NCBI GenBank assembly: GCA_002471195.1
Contig: DKPN01000009.1
Coordinates: 64,813-128,812, forward strand
Source: Bacteroides sp. UBA7333
GTDB lineage: Bacteria; Bacteroidota; Bacteroidia; Bacteroidales; Bacteroidaceae
DNA length: 64,000 nucleotides
Direction of reading: 5' to 3'
Below the pieces are notes generated by a model that worked only from the letters and a program-made list of their open reading frames with translations, did not search any database and had not been told where the DNA came from. Positions 1 to 9,904 of the stretch are shown one piece after another. Made by a program: the position numbers and the translations under genes. Numbering within the stretch: the stretch's first letter is position 1; every line of letters starts with the position of its first letter.

Positions 1-36
1 GGCTTTATATCTACCAACTTTATTCGATTCACTCAT
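1..36 (-). CDS. Partial 5' end of probable acyl-ACP thioesterase
   Basis: An ATG at 36-34 opens a frame on the minus strand that starts MSESNKVGRYKA and leaves the window. It overlaps the last 8 bases of ilvN, so it is translationally coupled to it. In Bacteroides-type genomes the gene after ilvN is commonly an acyl-[ACP] thioesterase followed by ilvC, and the short N-terminus fits that family. The identification rests on position and 12 residues only, so it is tentative. Confidence 0.4.
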   Translation of the reverse strand, partial: MSESNKVGRYKA

Positions 37-598
37 TTTTTCTTATTTCTTTACTAGTATTATATTTGGCTTCCCGATCGGCCAAAAATTCATTAACACG
101 CTCAAAGCAACTAGTGGTAATGGCTATACGCCCCGAACGTACAAATTGTAAAACACAATTCAAAGAACGTAGTTCGTTATATAATGATGATATGTCGTCG
201 CTGTTGCCATTTTTTTCGACAATGGCAAATACCGGATTCACCTCTACGATTCGTGCATTATATTTTCTAATTACTTTCGAAGCTTCGGGTGTCGATTGAA
301 ATTCGGGTGTCGAAACTTTATATAATGCTATTTCATGATAATAAATTTCATCATCTACAAAATAGTGTGCTTGTAATACATCTATTTTTTTATCAATTTG
401 CTTCACCACTTTATCGATGGTGTCTTTATCGGTAAAAGCTGTGATTGTGTATTTATGAATACCCTTTATCGATGATGCAGATACGTTAAGACTTTCAATA
501 TTGATTTGACGTCGCGTGAAAACTGCTGTTACTTGGTTTAGTAGGCCTGCAATGTTTTCGGAATGGACAATCAAAGTATATAATTTTTTTTCATTCAT
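29..598 (-). CDS. ilvN: Acetolactate synthase small (regulatory) subunit
   Basis: This is the regulatory subunit of acetohydroxyacid synthase, which makes acetolactate or acetohydroxybutyrate in valine, leucine and isoleucine synthesis and confers feedback inhibition by valine. The 189-aa protein has an N-terminal ACT domain (about residues 6-77, beginning YTLIVHSENIAGLLNQVT) and a C-terminal ACT-like domain, the usual size for the long IlvN form. It lies 18 bases after ilvB in the same orientation and overlaps the next gene, so it sits inside the ilv operon. The cytoplasmic protein partners the IlvB product. Nothing is unusual. Confidence 0.95.
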   Translation of the reverse strand: MNEKKLYTLIVHSENIAGLLNQVTAVFTRRQINIESLNVSASSIKGIHKYTITAFTDKDTIDKVVKQIDKKIDVLQAHYFVDDEIYYHEIALYKVSTPEFQSTPEASKVIRKYNARIVEVNPVFAIVEKNGNSDDISSLYNELRSLNCVLQFVRSGRIAITTSCFERVNEFLADREAKYNTSKEIRKNE

Positions 599-616
599 AA
601 TACGAGCAAATTAGTA

Positions 617-2314
617 TTAACATTCAAGAAGCATTTGATTCACAGATCCTCCCGGAGGAGTCATAGGCATAACATTTCCCTCTTCGATGACACAGGCTTC
701 TAGTAAGAAAGGCCCTTCTGTAGTTAGCATTTCTTCAATTCCTTGTTCTAATTCCTCACGTGTAGCAACGCGTTTTGAAGGTATATTGTAGGCCGATGCA
801 ATTTTCATATAGTCGGGGTTCATCATTGGAGTAAATGAATATTTACGATTGAAGAACATGGCTTGCCACTGGCGTACATTTCCTAAATAATTATTATTTA
901 ATACAATGATTTTTACCGGTGCATTTTGTTCCATAATAGTACCCAATTCTTGGATATTCATTTGTAAACCGCCATCGCCCATGAATGAGCAAACAGTTCG
1001 ATCGGGACGGCCAAAAGTAGCTCCAATAGCAGCCGGAAGACTAAATCCCATAGTTCCTAATCCACCCGATGTTATTATGCTTCTATCTTTTGTATATTTA
1101 AAGTAGCGGGCTGCCATCATTTGATTTTGTCCCACGTCAGTTACAAGAATTGCTTCATGACAAGTAGCATCGCTTACGGCTCTTACTACTTCGCCCATAC
1201 TTAATACATTGTTTTTGGGGAATAATTCCGGATGAATCACTCTTTCGTATTCAAGTTCTTCATAATCTTTAAAACTCTCAATCCACTCGGTGTGTTGAGA
1301 GGGTTCAATCAGTTGTATGATTTCTGTCAACGTATATTTACAATCGCCTAAAACAGCTATATCGGTTTTTACATTTTTATCGATCTCTGCTGGATCAATA
1401 TCAAAATGTATCACCTTTGCTTGAGGCGCGTAAGTGGCTAAATTGCCTGTAACACGATCGTCAAAACGCATGCCTATAGCAATCAATACATCGCATTTGT
1501 TGGTATTTATATTGGGGCCTAAATTGCCATGCATACCCAACATTCCTTTGTTAAGCGGATGGGCCGTTGGCAATGCCGAAAGTCCCATAAGTGTACATCC
1601 GGCAGGAATATCTGCTTTTTCAATGAATTGTTGTAACTCTTTTTGTGCACTACCCAATTCTACTCCTTGTCCTACTAGTACTAGAGGACGTTGTGCAGAA
1701 TTGATTAATGCTGCAGCTTCCGATAATTGATTCATATCGGTATCAGGAGTTGGAATATAGCTACGAATGAAATCTACTTTAGTAGGGATGAAATCGGTCT
1801 TTTCGATTTGAGCATTTTTAGCAAAATCGAGTACTACCGGTCCGGGACGACCACTATTTGCTATATAGAAAGCACGTGCAACAGCCCATGCTACATCTTC
1901 GGCTCGTCTTATTTGGTAACTCCATTTTGTAATGGGCTGAGTGATACCTACTAAATCGACTTCTTGAAAAGCGTCTGTTCCTAAGAATCCTACTCCTACT
2001 TGACCGGCAATGACTACAATCGGAGTGCTATCAATCATTGCATCGGCTATACCGGTGACGGTATTGGTTGCACCAGGACCACTAGTAACCAAGCATACGC
2101 CTACATTTCCCGAAGCACGTGCAAAACCTTGAGCAGCATGTACCGCTCCTTGTTCATGTCGCACAAGAATATGATGAATTAAATTTTGATGATCATATAA
2201 TGCATCAAATACCGGCATTATTGATCCACCCGGATATCCGAATATCGTTTTAACTCCTTGGTGTTCTAATGAACGCATCAAGGCTTCAGCGCCCGAAATT
2301 AACTCTTTACTCAT
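617..2314 (-). CDS. ilvB: Acetolactate synthase large (catalytic) subunit
   Basis: This is the ThDP-dependent catalytic subunit of acetohydroxyacid synthase, the first common step of branched-chain amino acid synthesis. The 565 residues carry the catalytic Glu in RHEQGAVHA (Glu54), the central FAD-binding domain, and the C-terminal ThDP/Mg motif beginning GDGGLQMN and ending at the NNN run near residue 475. Length and order (ThDP-N, middle, ThDP-C) are those of a full enzyme. It lies 51 bases after ilvD and 18 before ilvN, so it is the middle gene of an operon expected to be controlled by the attenuator upstream of ilvD. Confidence 0.96.
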   Translation of the reverse strand: MSKELISGAEALMRSLEHQGVKTIFGYPGGSIMPVFDALYDHQNLIHHILVRHEQGAVHAAQGFARASGNVGVCLVTSGPGATNTVTGIADAMIDSTPIVVIAGQVGVGFLGTDAFQEVDLVGITQPITKWSYQIRRAEDVAWAVARAFYIANSGRPGPVVLDFAKNAQIEKTDFIPTKVDFIRSYIPTPDTDMNQLSEAAALINSAQRPLVLVGQGVELGSAQKELQQFIEKADIPAGCTLMGLSALPTAHPLNKGMLGMHGNLGPNINTNKCDVLIAIGMRFDDRVTGNLATYAPQAKVIHFDIDPAEIDKNVKTDIAVLGDCKYTLTEIIQLIEPSQHTEWIESFKDYEELEYERVIHPELFPKNNVLSMGEVVRAVSDATCHEAILVTDVGQNQMMAARYFKYTKDRSIITSGGLGTMGFSLPAAIGATFGRPDRTVCSFMGDGGLQMNIQELGTIMEQNAPVKIIVLNNNYLGNVRQWQAMFFNRKYSFTPMMNPDYMKIASAYNIPSKRVATREELEQGIEEMLTTEGPFLLEACVIEEGNVMPMTPPGGSVNQMLLEC

Positions 2315-2365
2315 TTATTTCATTTGTAAATACTGTTAACAATCTATTTCTTAGTCTCGAGTGTA

Positions 2366-4168
2366 TTAGTCTATCATTCTGACAGCCCCTTTGTCGGCCG
2401 AACTTACCATACTTGCGTAAGCTTTCAAACTTTTAGGAATATGACGATTGCGTGTTGATTGACGCATAGTGCGTGCTTCCAGCTCTTCGTGGCTTAATAG
2501 TACATTAATGGTTCGGTTAGGAATATCAATTTCAATCATGTCTCCATCCAGCACTTTTCCAATATTACCTCCGGCAGCAGCTTCGGGTGATATGTGTCCA
2601 ATACTTAAACCTGATGTGCCACCGCTAAAACGACCATCGGTGATAAGTGCGCATTCTTTTCCTAAATGACGTGATTTGATATATGAAGTAGGATAGAGCA
2701 TCTCTTGCATGCCAGGTCCTCCCTTCGGACCTTCATGTGTTATTACAACGACATCACCGCTAACTACCTCTCCTTTTAATATGCCTTCACATGCTGCTTC
2801 TTGACTATCAAAAACTTTGGCTGGTCCGGTGAATTTCCATATACTTTCGTCTACCCCTGCTGTTTTCACAACACAACCATTCTGTGCTATATTGCCTTTA
2901 AGAATTGCTAATCCACCATCCTTACTATAAGCATGTTGCATATCTCGTATGCAACCCTCTATTCTGTCGGTATCTAAATCGTTATAATAACAATTTTGCG
3001 ATCCTAAAACCAAATTAAATTTACCTGCCGGCGCACTCAAGTATTTATGGATAGCCTCTTCTGCAACCTGACCAGATGTTATGTCATATTGCGCTAATGC
3101 ATCGGCCAATGTTAGTCCATCTACTCTGTTTACAGCTGTGTCTATCAAGCCGGCTTTGTTGAGTTCTCCCAATATAGCCATAATACCACCAGCACGATTG
3201 ACATCTTGGATATGATATTTCTGAGTGTTCGGAGCTACTTTACAGAGACAAGGACTTTTGCGCGATAGTATATCGATATCGTCCATCGTAAAGTCAACTT
3301 CGGCTTCGTGTGCTATGGCCAATAAATGTAATATTGTGTTTGTTGACCCTCCCATTGCAATATCGAGAGTCATCGCATTTAAAAATGCCGAACGGGTGGC
3401 TATGCTTTTGGGCAATACACTTTCGTCGCCATCATTGTAATATTTAAATGCATTGTTTACGATTAACGCAGCAGCCTCTTCAAATAATTTTTTCCGATTT
3501 TCGTGAGTCGCAACAATAGTGCCATTACCTGGCAGTGCCAATCCAATTGCCTCATTTAAGCAATTCATAGAATTTGCTGTAAACATTCCCGAGCAGCTAC
3601 CACATGTTGGACATGCGCTTCTTTCTATTTTTTCGACTTCTTTATCGTCTACATTCTTATCGGCTGCTGTAATCATTGCATCAATCAGGTCAAGATGTTT
3701 TCCATCTAACTCACCTGCTTCCATCGGGCCACCCGATACAAAAACAGTTGGAATATTCAATCGCATGGCTGCCATTAACATTCCTGGTGTTATTTTGTCA
3801 CAATTACTGATGCAAATCATGGCATCGGCTTTGTGGGCATTTACCATGTACTCTACACTATCTGCTATAATATCGCGCGACGGCAAAGAGTAAAGCATGC
3901 CATCATGGCCCATTGCTATACCATCATCGATGGCTATTGTATTGAACTCAGCTGCAAAACAACCAAGCTTTTCTATCTCAGTTTTTACTTGTTGACCAAT
4001 CTTATGTAGGTGTACATGCCCGGGAACAAACTGTGTAAAAGAGTTGACGATGGCTATAATTGGTTTGCCCAATTGTTCTTTTTTCATTCCGTTGGCTGTC
4101 CACAATGCTCTTGCACCAGCCATTCGTCGACCTTGTGTACTGGATGCGCTGCGTAACTGCTTTTTCAT
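2366..4168 (-). CDS. ilvD: Dihydroxy-acid dehydratase
   Basis: It dehydrates 2,3-dihydroxy-isovalerate and 2,3-dihydroxy-methylvalerate, the third step of valine/isoleucine synthesis, using an Fe-S cluster and Mg. The 600-aa protein shows CISNCDKITPG (Cys119, Cys123, then the Asp-Lys pair) and CPTCGSCSG (Cys186-192), the expected cluster and Mg ligands; the C-terminal catalytic domain is complete. It is first in the operon. Its ATG is only 18 bases after the 3' end of the terminator hairpin at 4187-4233, so this hairpin can affect both elongation and access to the start codon. Confidence 0.96.
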   Translation of the reverse strand: MKKQLRSASSTQGRRMAGARALWTANGMKKEQLGKPIIAIVNSFTQFVPGHVHLHKIGQQVKTEIEKLGCFAAEFNTIAIDDGIAMGHDGMLYSLPSRDIIADSVEYMVNAHKADAMICISNCDKITPGMLMAAMRLNIPTVFVSGGPMEAGELDGKHLDLIDAMITAADKNVDDKEVEKIERSACPTCGSCSGMFTANSMNCLNEAIGLALPGNGTIVATHENRKKLFEEAAALIVNNAFKYYNDGDESVLPKSIATRSAFLNAMTLDIAMGGSTNTILHLLAIAHEAEVDFTMDDIDILSRKSPCLCKVAPNTQKYHIQDVNRAGGIMAILGELNKAGLIDTAVNRVDGLTLADALAQYDITSGQVAEEAIHKYLSAPAGKFNLVLGSQNCYYNDLDTDRIEGCIRDMQHAYSKDGGLAILKGNIAQNGCVVKTAGVDESIWKFTGPAKVFDSQEAACEGILKGEVVSGDVVVITHEGPKGGPGMQEMLYPTSYIKSRHLGKECALITDGRFSGGTSGLSIGHISPEAAAGGNIGKVLDGDMIEIDIPNRTINVLLSHEELEARTMRQSTRNRHIPKSLKAYASMVSSADKGAVRMID

Positions 4169-4186
4169 TGGTTTATCTTTTTATAT

Positions 4187-4329
4187 AAATTAGAAAGCCT
4201 TTCTCACTTTGAATGAGAAAGGCTTTCTAATTTTGTTTTATATGATATGAATACATACAACAACCTTTCTCACATTATATATGTGACCACCACGATAATA
4301 ATAATATGGAGAGAAATCAGGTTGTTTGG
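4187..4329 (-). promoter_or_regulatory. Transcription attenuator upstream of ilvD
   Basis: On the minus strand four segments can pair in alternative ways. Segment 1 (4329-4311) matches segment 2 (4273-4258, GTGAGAAAGGTTGTTG) with small bulges. Segment 2 also pairs with segment 3 through GTGAGAAAGG/CCTTTCTCAT. Segments 3 and 4 (4233-4214 and 4206-4187) form a perfect 20-bp hairpin with a 7-nt loop, followed by a short AU-rich tract. The leader peptide stop codon (4272-4270) lies inside segment 2. A ribosome that finishes the peptide would cover segment 2 and allow the 3:4 hairpin; one stalled on Ile/Val codons would leave 2:3 free. The weak U tract is atypical. Confidence 0.8.
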
Positions 4330-4344
4330 TTGAAATATATTCAT
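4270..4344 (-). CDS. Branched-chain amino acid leader peptide (24 aa)
   Basis: This short ORF encodes a 24-residue peptide with the core NLISLHIIIIVVVT: four consecutive Ile codons (4305-4294: ATT ATT ATT ATC) then three Val codons (GTG GTG GTC, 4293-4285), plus Leu and further Ile. The codons are those of the end products of the downstream ilv genes, as in classical amino-acid leader peptides. It begins about 22 nt after the likely transcription start and ends inside the antiterminator arm. The 5' leader has no obvious Shine-Dalgarno, as is usual in Bacteroidota. It is a sensor of charged tRNA rather than a functional protein. Confidence 0.85.
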   Translation of the reverse strand: MNIFQPNNLISLHIIIIVVVTYIM

Positions 4345-4372
4345 GTATAGTTGTATTCTTTATTTAATGCTA

Positions 4373-4403
4373 CAAAGGTAAGCGGATTTTTATTATATGC
4401 AAA
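4373..4403 (-). promoter_or_regulatory. ilv operon promoter
   Basis: On the minus strand TTTG (4403-4400) is followed after exactly 19 bases by TACCTTTG (4380-4373). This is a full match to the Bacteroidota -33/-7 consensus. Transcription should start around 4366-4368, giving a leader of about 200 nt before ilvD. Confidence 0.8.
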
Positions 4404-4804
4404 CAAATTGATGAAAAAAAAGAGTAAAAGGTGATTAATCGTAATTAAATATGGATTAAAGTATTCTATTTATTACATTATAATGGGTAAAATAATGAAT
4501 TTATCGTATAATTAGATTGCTGGGTGATGAATAGTAACATTTTATCATGTAGATATCCATGATTTGTTTATATTCAAATATAATATTCGATAAATGATAT
4601 CTATATGATAACTATATGATTGATAAATAGTAAATATGGTTAGTTTTAGATATTGGCGATTACTATTTTTAAAAATATTGACTATTTATAGTGTACCTTC
4701 TTTTGTTTATATTCTAACTTTTTATATTTTTATACCCACAAAAGCACTTCATGAATGCATAAATAAAAAGATTGAACGAAGGAAAAACATTAATTTATAT
4801 CATA
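4404..4804. other. Divergent intergenic region, ilv operon / prolyl oligopeptidase
   Basis: About 400 very AT-rich bases separate the ilv promoter from the plus-strand peptidase. Possible reading frames here are short and of no recognisable family. No clear TAnnTTTG promoter was found for the downstream gene; a TACCTTCTTTTG-like stretch near 4694 is the nearest candidate. Confidence 0.5.
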
Positions 4805-6913
4805 ATGAAAAAACTATTACTCTATTCTGCATATGGACTAATGATTATGTCATGTGCAAACAATCCAAAAATGAATTATCCAATGACTGACAAAGTTGAT
4901 ACTGTTGATGTCTATTTTGGTACTGAAGTAGCCGACCCTTATCGCTGGCTCGAAAATGATACCAGTGCAGCTACAGCTGAATGGGTAGAAGCGCAAAATG
5001 CAGTAACAAACAACTATTTCGATAAAATTCCTTATCGTAAGCAGCTTCTTGAACGAATGACTAATCTTGCCAATTACGAAAAGATTGGTACTCCTTTTAA
5101 GCGAAATGGTAAATACTATTTTTATAAGAACGATGGTTTGCAAAATCAAAGTGTATTGTACACGCAAGCCACGTTAGATAGCGAACCAACCGTATTTTTA
5201 GATCCAAATCAATTGTCTACCGATGGTACAGTTGCTTTAACCGGATTACAATTTTCAAAAGATGGAAAATATGTGGCATATACTATATCTCGGAGTGGTT
5301 CGGATTGGACAGAAATATATGTAATGGATGTTGCAACTCGTCAACTACTCGATGATCACATTAAATGGGCTAAGTTTACAAGCGCATCGTGGGATGGTGA
5401 TGGTTTCTATTATAGTGCTTATGATGCTCCCGTTGAAGGCAAAGAGTTTTCTAATACCAATGAAAACCACAAGGTATATTATCATAAATTGGGCACACCA
5501 CAATCGACTGACAAATTAATATATCAAAATGCAAAAGAACCACGTCGTTTTTATTCAGCTAGCACAAGTGATGATCAACGTTTCTTATTTATATACGAGT
5601 CGGGTGCCGGTAGAGGGAATAATGTTTTTATTAAAGACTTAATTAAAAATAGTCCAATCACACAATTGACGACTGACTTTGATTATCAATATTATCCAAT
5701 TGAAGTGATTGGTGACAAAATATATTTTATCACCAATTATAATGCACCTAAATATCGTGTAATGGTGGCCGATGCTAAAAACCCAAAATTAGATAACTGG
5801 ATAGAGTTAGTTCCGGAGTCTGAATCTGTATTGACAAATGCCGAAGTGATTGGTGGAAAACTATTTTTGACGTATGATAAAGATGCATCAAACCATGCTT
5901 ATGTATATAATTTAAATGGAACAGAATTACAAGAGATTAAATTACCATCATTAGGATCGGTAGGATTTAGTGGTAATGCTGATGATGATGAGTGTTTCTA
6001 TGGGTTTACTTCTTTCACTACTCCCGGTGCTACCTATCAATATGATATGAACACCAATACTAGTAAACTATATCGTGCCCCGAAAGTGGAATTTAATCCC
6101 GAAGATTTTGTAACCGAACAAGTGTTTTTTCCGAGTAACGATGGCACTCGTATACCTATGTTCTTAACATATAGAAAAGGATTAGAATTCGATGGTAAAA
6201 ATCCTGTGTTACTATATGGTTATGGTGGGTTTGGTGTTAGTTTGAATCCAAGTTTTAGTACATTGCGAATTCCTTTTCTTGAAAATGGTGGTATTTATGC
6301 ACAAGTAAATCTTCGCGGAGGTAATGAATATGGTGAGAAATGGCATATTGCGGGCACAAAGTTGCAAAAGCAAAATGTATTTGACGACTTCATCGGTGCT
6401 GCCGAATATTTGATTAACAAGAAATATACCAATCCAAGTGAAATAGCTATTATGGGTGGTTCGAATGGTGGTTTACTAGTAGGTGCTTGTATGACACAGC
6501 GTCCTGAATTATTTCAAGTAGCCATTCCGCAAGTAGGAGTATTGGATATGTTGCGCTATCATAAGTTCACGATTGGTTGGAACTGGGCAAGCGATTATGG
6601 TACAAGCGAAGATAGCCCTGAAATGTTTAATTACTTAAAAGCCTACTCTCCTTTGCATAACTTGAATGCGGGCACAAAATACCCAGCTACACTTATTACT
6701 ACTGCCGATCATGACGATCGAGTAGTACCTGCTCACTCATTTAAGTATGCAGCTGCATTGCAAGAAGCAAATGATGGTACAAATCCTACGCTGATTCGCA
6801 TTGAAAGCAAAGCCGGACATGGTGCCGGTAAGCCTATGAGTAAGGTGCTAGAAGAACAGACCGATATTTATAGCTTTATTATGTACAACTTAGGAATGAA
6901 TCCTCAATTTTAA
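4805..6913 (+). CDS. Prolyl oligopeptidase, S9A family lipoprotein
   Basis: This serine peptidase cleaves short peptides after proline. The ATG at 4805 was chosen because it puts a lipoprotein signal right at the N-terminus (MKKLLLYSAYGLMIMSCANN, Cys at 17), predicting an exported, lipid-anchored protein; an in-frame ATG at 4772 would add 11 residues ahead of it. The 702 aa comprise an N-terminal seven-bladed propeller (about 30-430) and a C-terminal alpha/beta hydrolase with GGSNGG (Ser about 553), Asp in TADHDDRVVP (about 637) and His in KAGHGAGKP (about 671). The gene is monocistronic with its own terminator. Confidence 0.93.
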   Translation: MKKLLLYSAYGLMIMSCANNPKMNYPMTDKVDTVDVYFGTEVADPYRWLENDTSAATAEWVEAQNAVTNNYFDKIPYRKQLLERMTNLANYEKIGTPFKRNGKYYFYKNDGLQNQSVLYTQATLDSEPTVFLDPNQLSTDGTVALTGLQFSKDGKYVAYTISRSGSDWTEIYVMDVATRQLLDDHIKWAKFTSASWDGDGFYYSAYDAPVEGKEFSNTNENHKVYYHKLGTPQSTDKLIYQNAKEPRRFYSASTSDDQRFLFIYESGAGRGNNVFIKDLIKNSPITQLTTDFDYQYYPIEVIGDKIYFITNYNAPKYRVMVADAKNPKLDNWIELVPESESVLTNAEVIGGKLFLTYDKDASNHAYVYNLNGTELQEIKLPSLGSVGFSGNADDDECFYGFTSFTTPGATYQYDMNTNTSKLYRAPKVEFNPEDFVTEQVFFPSNDGTRIPMFLTYRKGLEFDGKNPVLLYGYGGFGVSLNPSFSTLRIPFLENGGIYAQVNLRGGNEYGEKWHIAGTKLQKQNVFDDFIGAAEYLINKKYTNPSEIAIMGGSNGGLLVGACMTQRPELFQVAIPQVGVLDMLRYHKFTIGWNWASDYGTSEDSPEMFNYLKAYSPLHNLNAGTKYPATLITTADHDDRVVPAHSFKYAAALQEANDGTNPTLIRIESKAGHGAGKPMSKVLEEQTDIYSFIMYNLGMNPQF

Positions 6914-6938
6914 TAAACTGTTTTTATAGTAGTTTGTT

Positions 6939-6988
6939 AATAGCGTGTGATGTGTGTTATAAAACATATCACACGCTATTTTTTTTTA
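6939..6988 (+). terminator. Rho-independent terminator after prolyl oligopeptidase
   Basis: The arms AATAGCGTGTGATGTGT and ACATATCACACGCTATT pair over about 16 bp around an 8-nt loop and are followed by an unbroken T tract. Confidence 0.9.
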
Positions 6989-7058
6989 TAAAAATGTCAT
7001 TTTATTACATAATGTCAAATATTTAACATTTAAAATGGTGGTATATTGAAAATAACAC

Positions 7059-7066
7059 TATATTTG
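7059..7066 (+). promoter_or_regulatory. -7 promoter element of the first glutamate dehydrogenase gene
   Basis: TATATTTG matches TAnnTTTG about 50 bases before the chosen start. No convincing -33 TTTG is seen at the usual distance. Confidence 0.55.
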
Positions 7067-7116
7067 CATGATATTAATTGACATTTTATTACAAAATACT
7101 TATTAAATTCAATGTT

Positions 7117-8454
<1,338 letters not shown>

Positions 8455-8533
8455 GAACAAAAATATTGTGTAAACATAAATGGCGCAAGCAAAGCGTTAA
8501 TTTTGTTTAGTTGTATTTGTATTTGTGGTTATA

Positions 8534-8575
8534 GCCATCGGTTTTCTGTGACAGAAAGCCGATGGCATTCTTTTT
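8534..8575 (+). terminator. Rho-independent terminator after gdhA
   Basis: GCCATCGGTTTTCT pairs with AGAAAGCCGATGGC (14 bp, one G-U) around a 5-nt loop, followed by ATTCTTTTTAT. Confidence 0.88.
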
Positions 8576-8617
8576 ATATTTTATATTAAAACGTTTCAAT
8601 TTCAATCAAAAAGGGCT

Positions 8618-8625
8618 TACCTTTG
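8618..8625 (+). promoter_or_regulatory. -7 promoter element of the M24 peptidase gene
   Basis: TACCTTTG lies about 30 bases before the ATG at 8656. The -33 element is weak. Confidence 0.6.
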
Positions 8626-8655
8626 CCATCCAAATCAAAATAAGCAGATTTTATA

Positions 8656-9813
8656 ATGGTACAAAATGAATTAATCGCACGTCGCGACAAGATACGCTGG
8701 TTGATGAATCAGCAAAACATTGATGCAGCACTCATTGCATGCAATATCAATCTATTATATACATACGGTCAAATTATAAGTGGATATTTATACTTACCAC
8801 TTCATGCACCTGCTCGTATTTTTGTGAAGCGTCCTAATAATATTAAAGGAGAGTTTGTATTTAATATACGTAAGCCTGAGCAAATAATTGATATTATACA
8901 AGAACAAGGACTTCCATTGCCTCAAAAACTGATGTTAGAAGCCGACGAATTATCATATACAGAATATACACGTTTGGCCAAAATGTTTCCGGAAGCAGAG
9001 ATCGTCAACGGTACACCTATTATTCGTCAAGCGCGTACAATAAAAACCGCTATGGAAATTGAAATGTTCCGTCGTTCGGGCATTGCACATGCCAAAGCGT
9101 ATAACAACATTCCATCGGTTTATCGTGCCGGAATGACCGACCGTGAATTTTCTATCGAGATAGAGCGTTTAATGCGTCTTGAAGGTAATTTAGGAGTGTT
9201 CCGTGTTTTTGGTCAAAGCATGGAGATTTTTATGGGAAGTGTATTAACAGGAGATAATGCTGCTGCACCTTCTCCATTCGATTTTGCATTGGGTGGTGAA
9301 GGCGATCCAACACTTCCGGTAGGTTTGAATGGTACTCCCTTGAAAGAAGGATGTAGTGTGATGGTAGATATGGGAGGTAACTTCAATGGTTATATGGGCG
9401 ATATGAGTCGTGTGTTTTCTATTGGTAAACTAACGGATGAGGCTTATACAGCACACCAAGTGTGTTTGGATATCCAGAATGAATTGATCGGCATGGTAAA
9501 ACCCGGAACTGTTTGCGAAGATTTATATAATAAAGCCATTGATATGGTAACTAAGGCCGGATTTGCCGATCGTTTTATGGGGATCGAACAGCAAGCTCGT
9601 TTTATTGGTCATGGCATTGGTTTGGAAATCAATGAAATGCCTGTTATAGCTCCTCGTATGAAGCAGGAGTTGGAAGTAGGAATGGTTTTTGCATTAGAAC
9701 CCAAAATTGTAATACCGGGCGTTGGACCCGTAGGTGTTGAAAACTCGTGGGTAGTTACTGCCGATGGAGTTGAGAAACTTACGAATTGCGAAGAATCAAT
9801 TATTGAGCTTTAA
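8656..9813 (+). CDS. M24 family Xaa-Pro aminopeptidase
   Basis: This cytoplasmic dinuclear metallopeptidase is expected to remove N-terminal residues preceding proline. The 385 aa have an N-terminal creatinase-like domain (about 10-130) and the pita-bread catalytic domain (about 145-380). Metal ligands are visible: Asp in VDMGGNFNGYMGDMSRVF (two Asp), His in IGHGIGLEINE, Glu in ALEPKIV, and the last Glu in GVENSWVV. There is no signal peptide. With the exported prolyl oligopeptidase at 4805 it could form a proline-peptide salvage route, but the two genes are separated by gdhA and are not an operon. Confidence 0.9.
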   Translation: MVQNELIARRDKIRWLMNQQNIDAALIACNINLLYTYGQIISGYLYLPLHAPARIFVKRPNNIKGEFVFNIRKPEQIIDIIQEQGLPLPQKLMLEADELSYTEYTRLAKMFPEAEIVNGTPIIRQARTIKTAMEIEMFRRSGIAHAKAYNNIPSVYRAGMTDREFSIEIERLMRLEGNLGVFRVFGQSMEIFMGSVLTGDNAAAPSPFDFALGGEGDPTLPVGLNGTPLKEGCSVMVDMGGNFNGYMGDMSRVFSIGKLTDEAYTAHQVCLDIQNELIGMVKPGTVCEDLYNKAIDMVTKAGFADRFMGIEQQARFIGHGIGLEINEMPVIAPRMKQELEVGMVFALEPKIVIPGVGPVGVENSWVVTADGVEKLTNCEESIIEL

Positions 9814-9845
9814 TATAAAGAATCAACATTATATCGAATACAAAG

Positions 9846-9884
9846 AAAAAGCGAAATTGACTTAAATATCAATTTCGCTTTTTT
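9846..9884. terminator. Bidirectional terminator between M24 peptidase and catalase genes
   Basis: AAAAAGCGAAATTGA and TCAATTTCGCTTTTTT form a 15-bp stem with an 8-nt loop. A-tract and T-tract flank it, so it can end both converging transcripts. Confidence 0.88.
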
Positions 9885-9904
9885 CTTTGTTTCTAAAATT
9901 TAAG

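Noticed and set aside
4636..4890. Membrane-like ORF upstream of the prolyl oligopeptidase gene
   Set aside because: Overlaps the peptidase start in another frame, AT-rich hydrophobic composition only; the lipoprotein start at 4805 is better supported.
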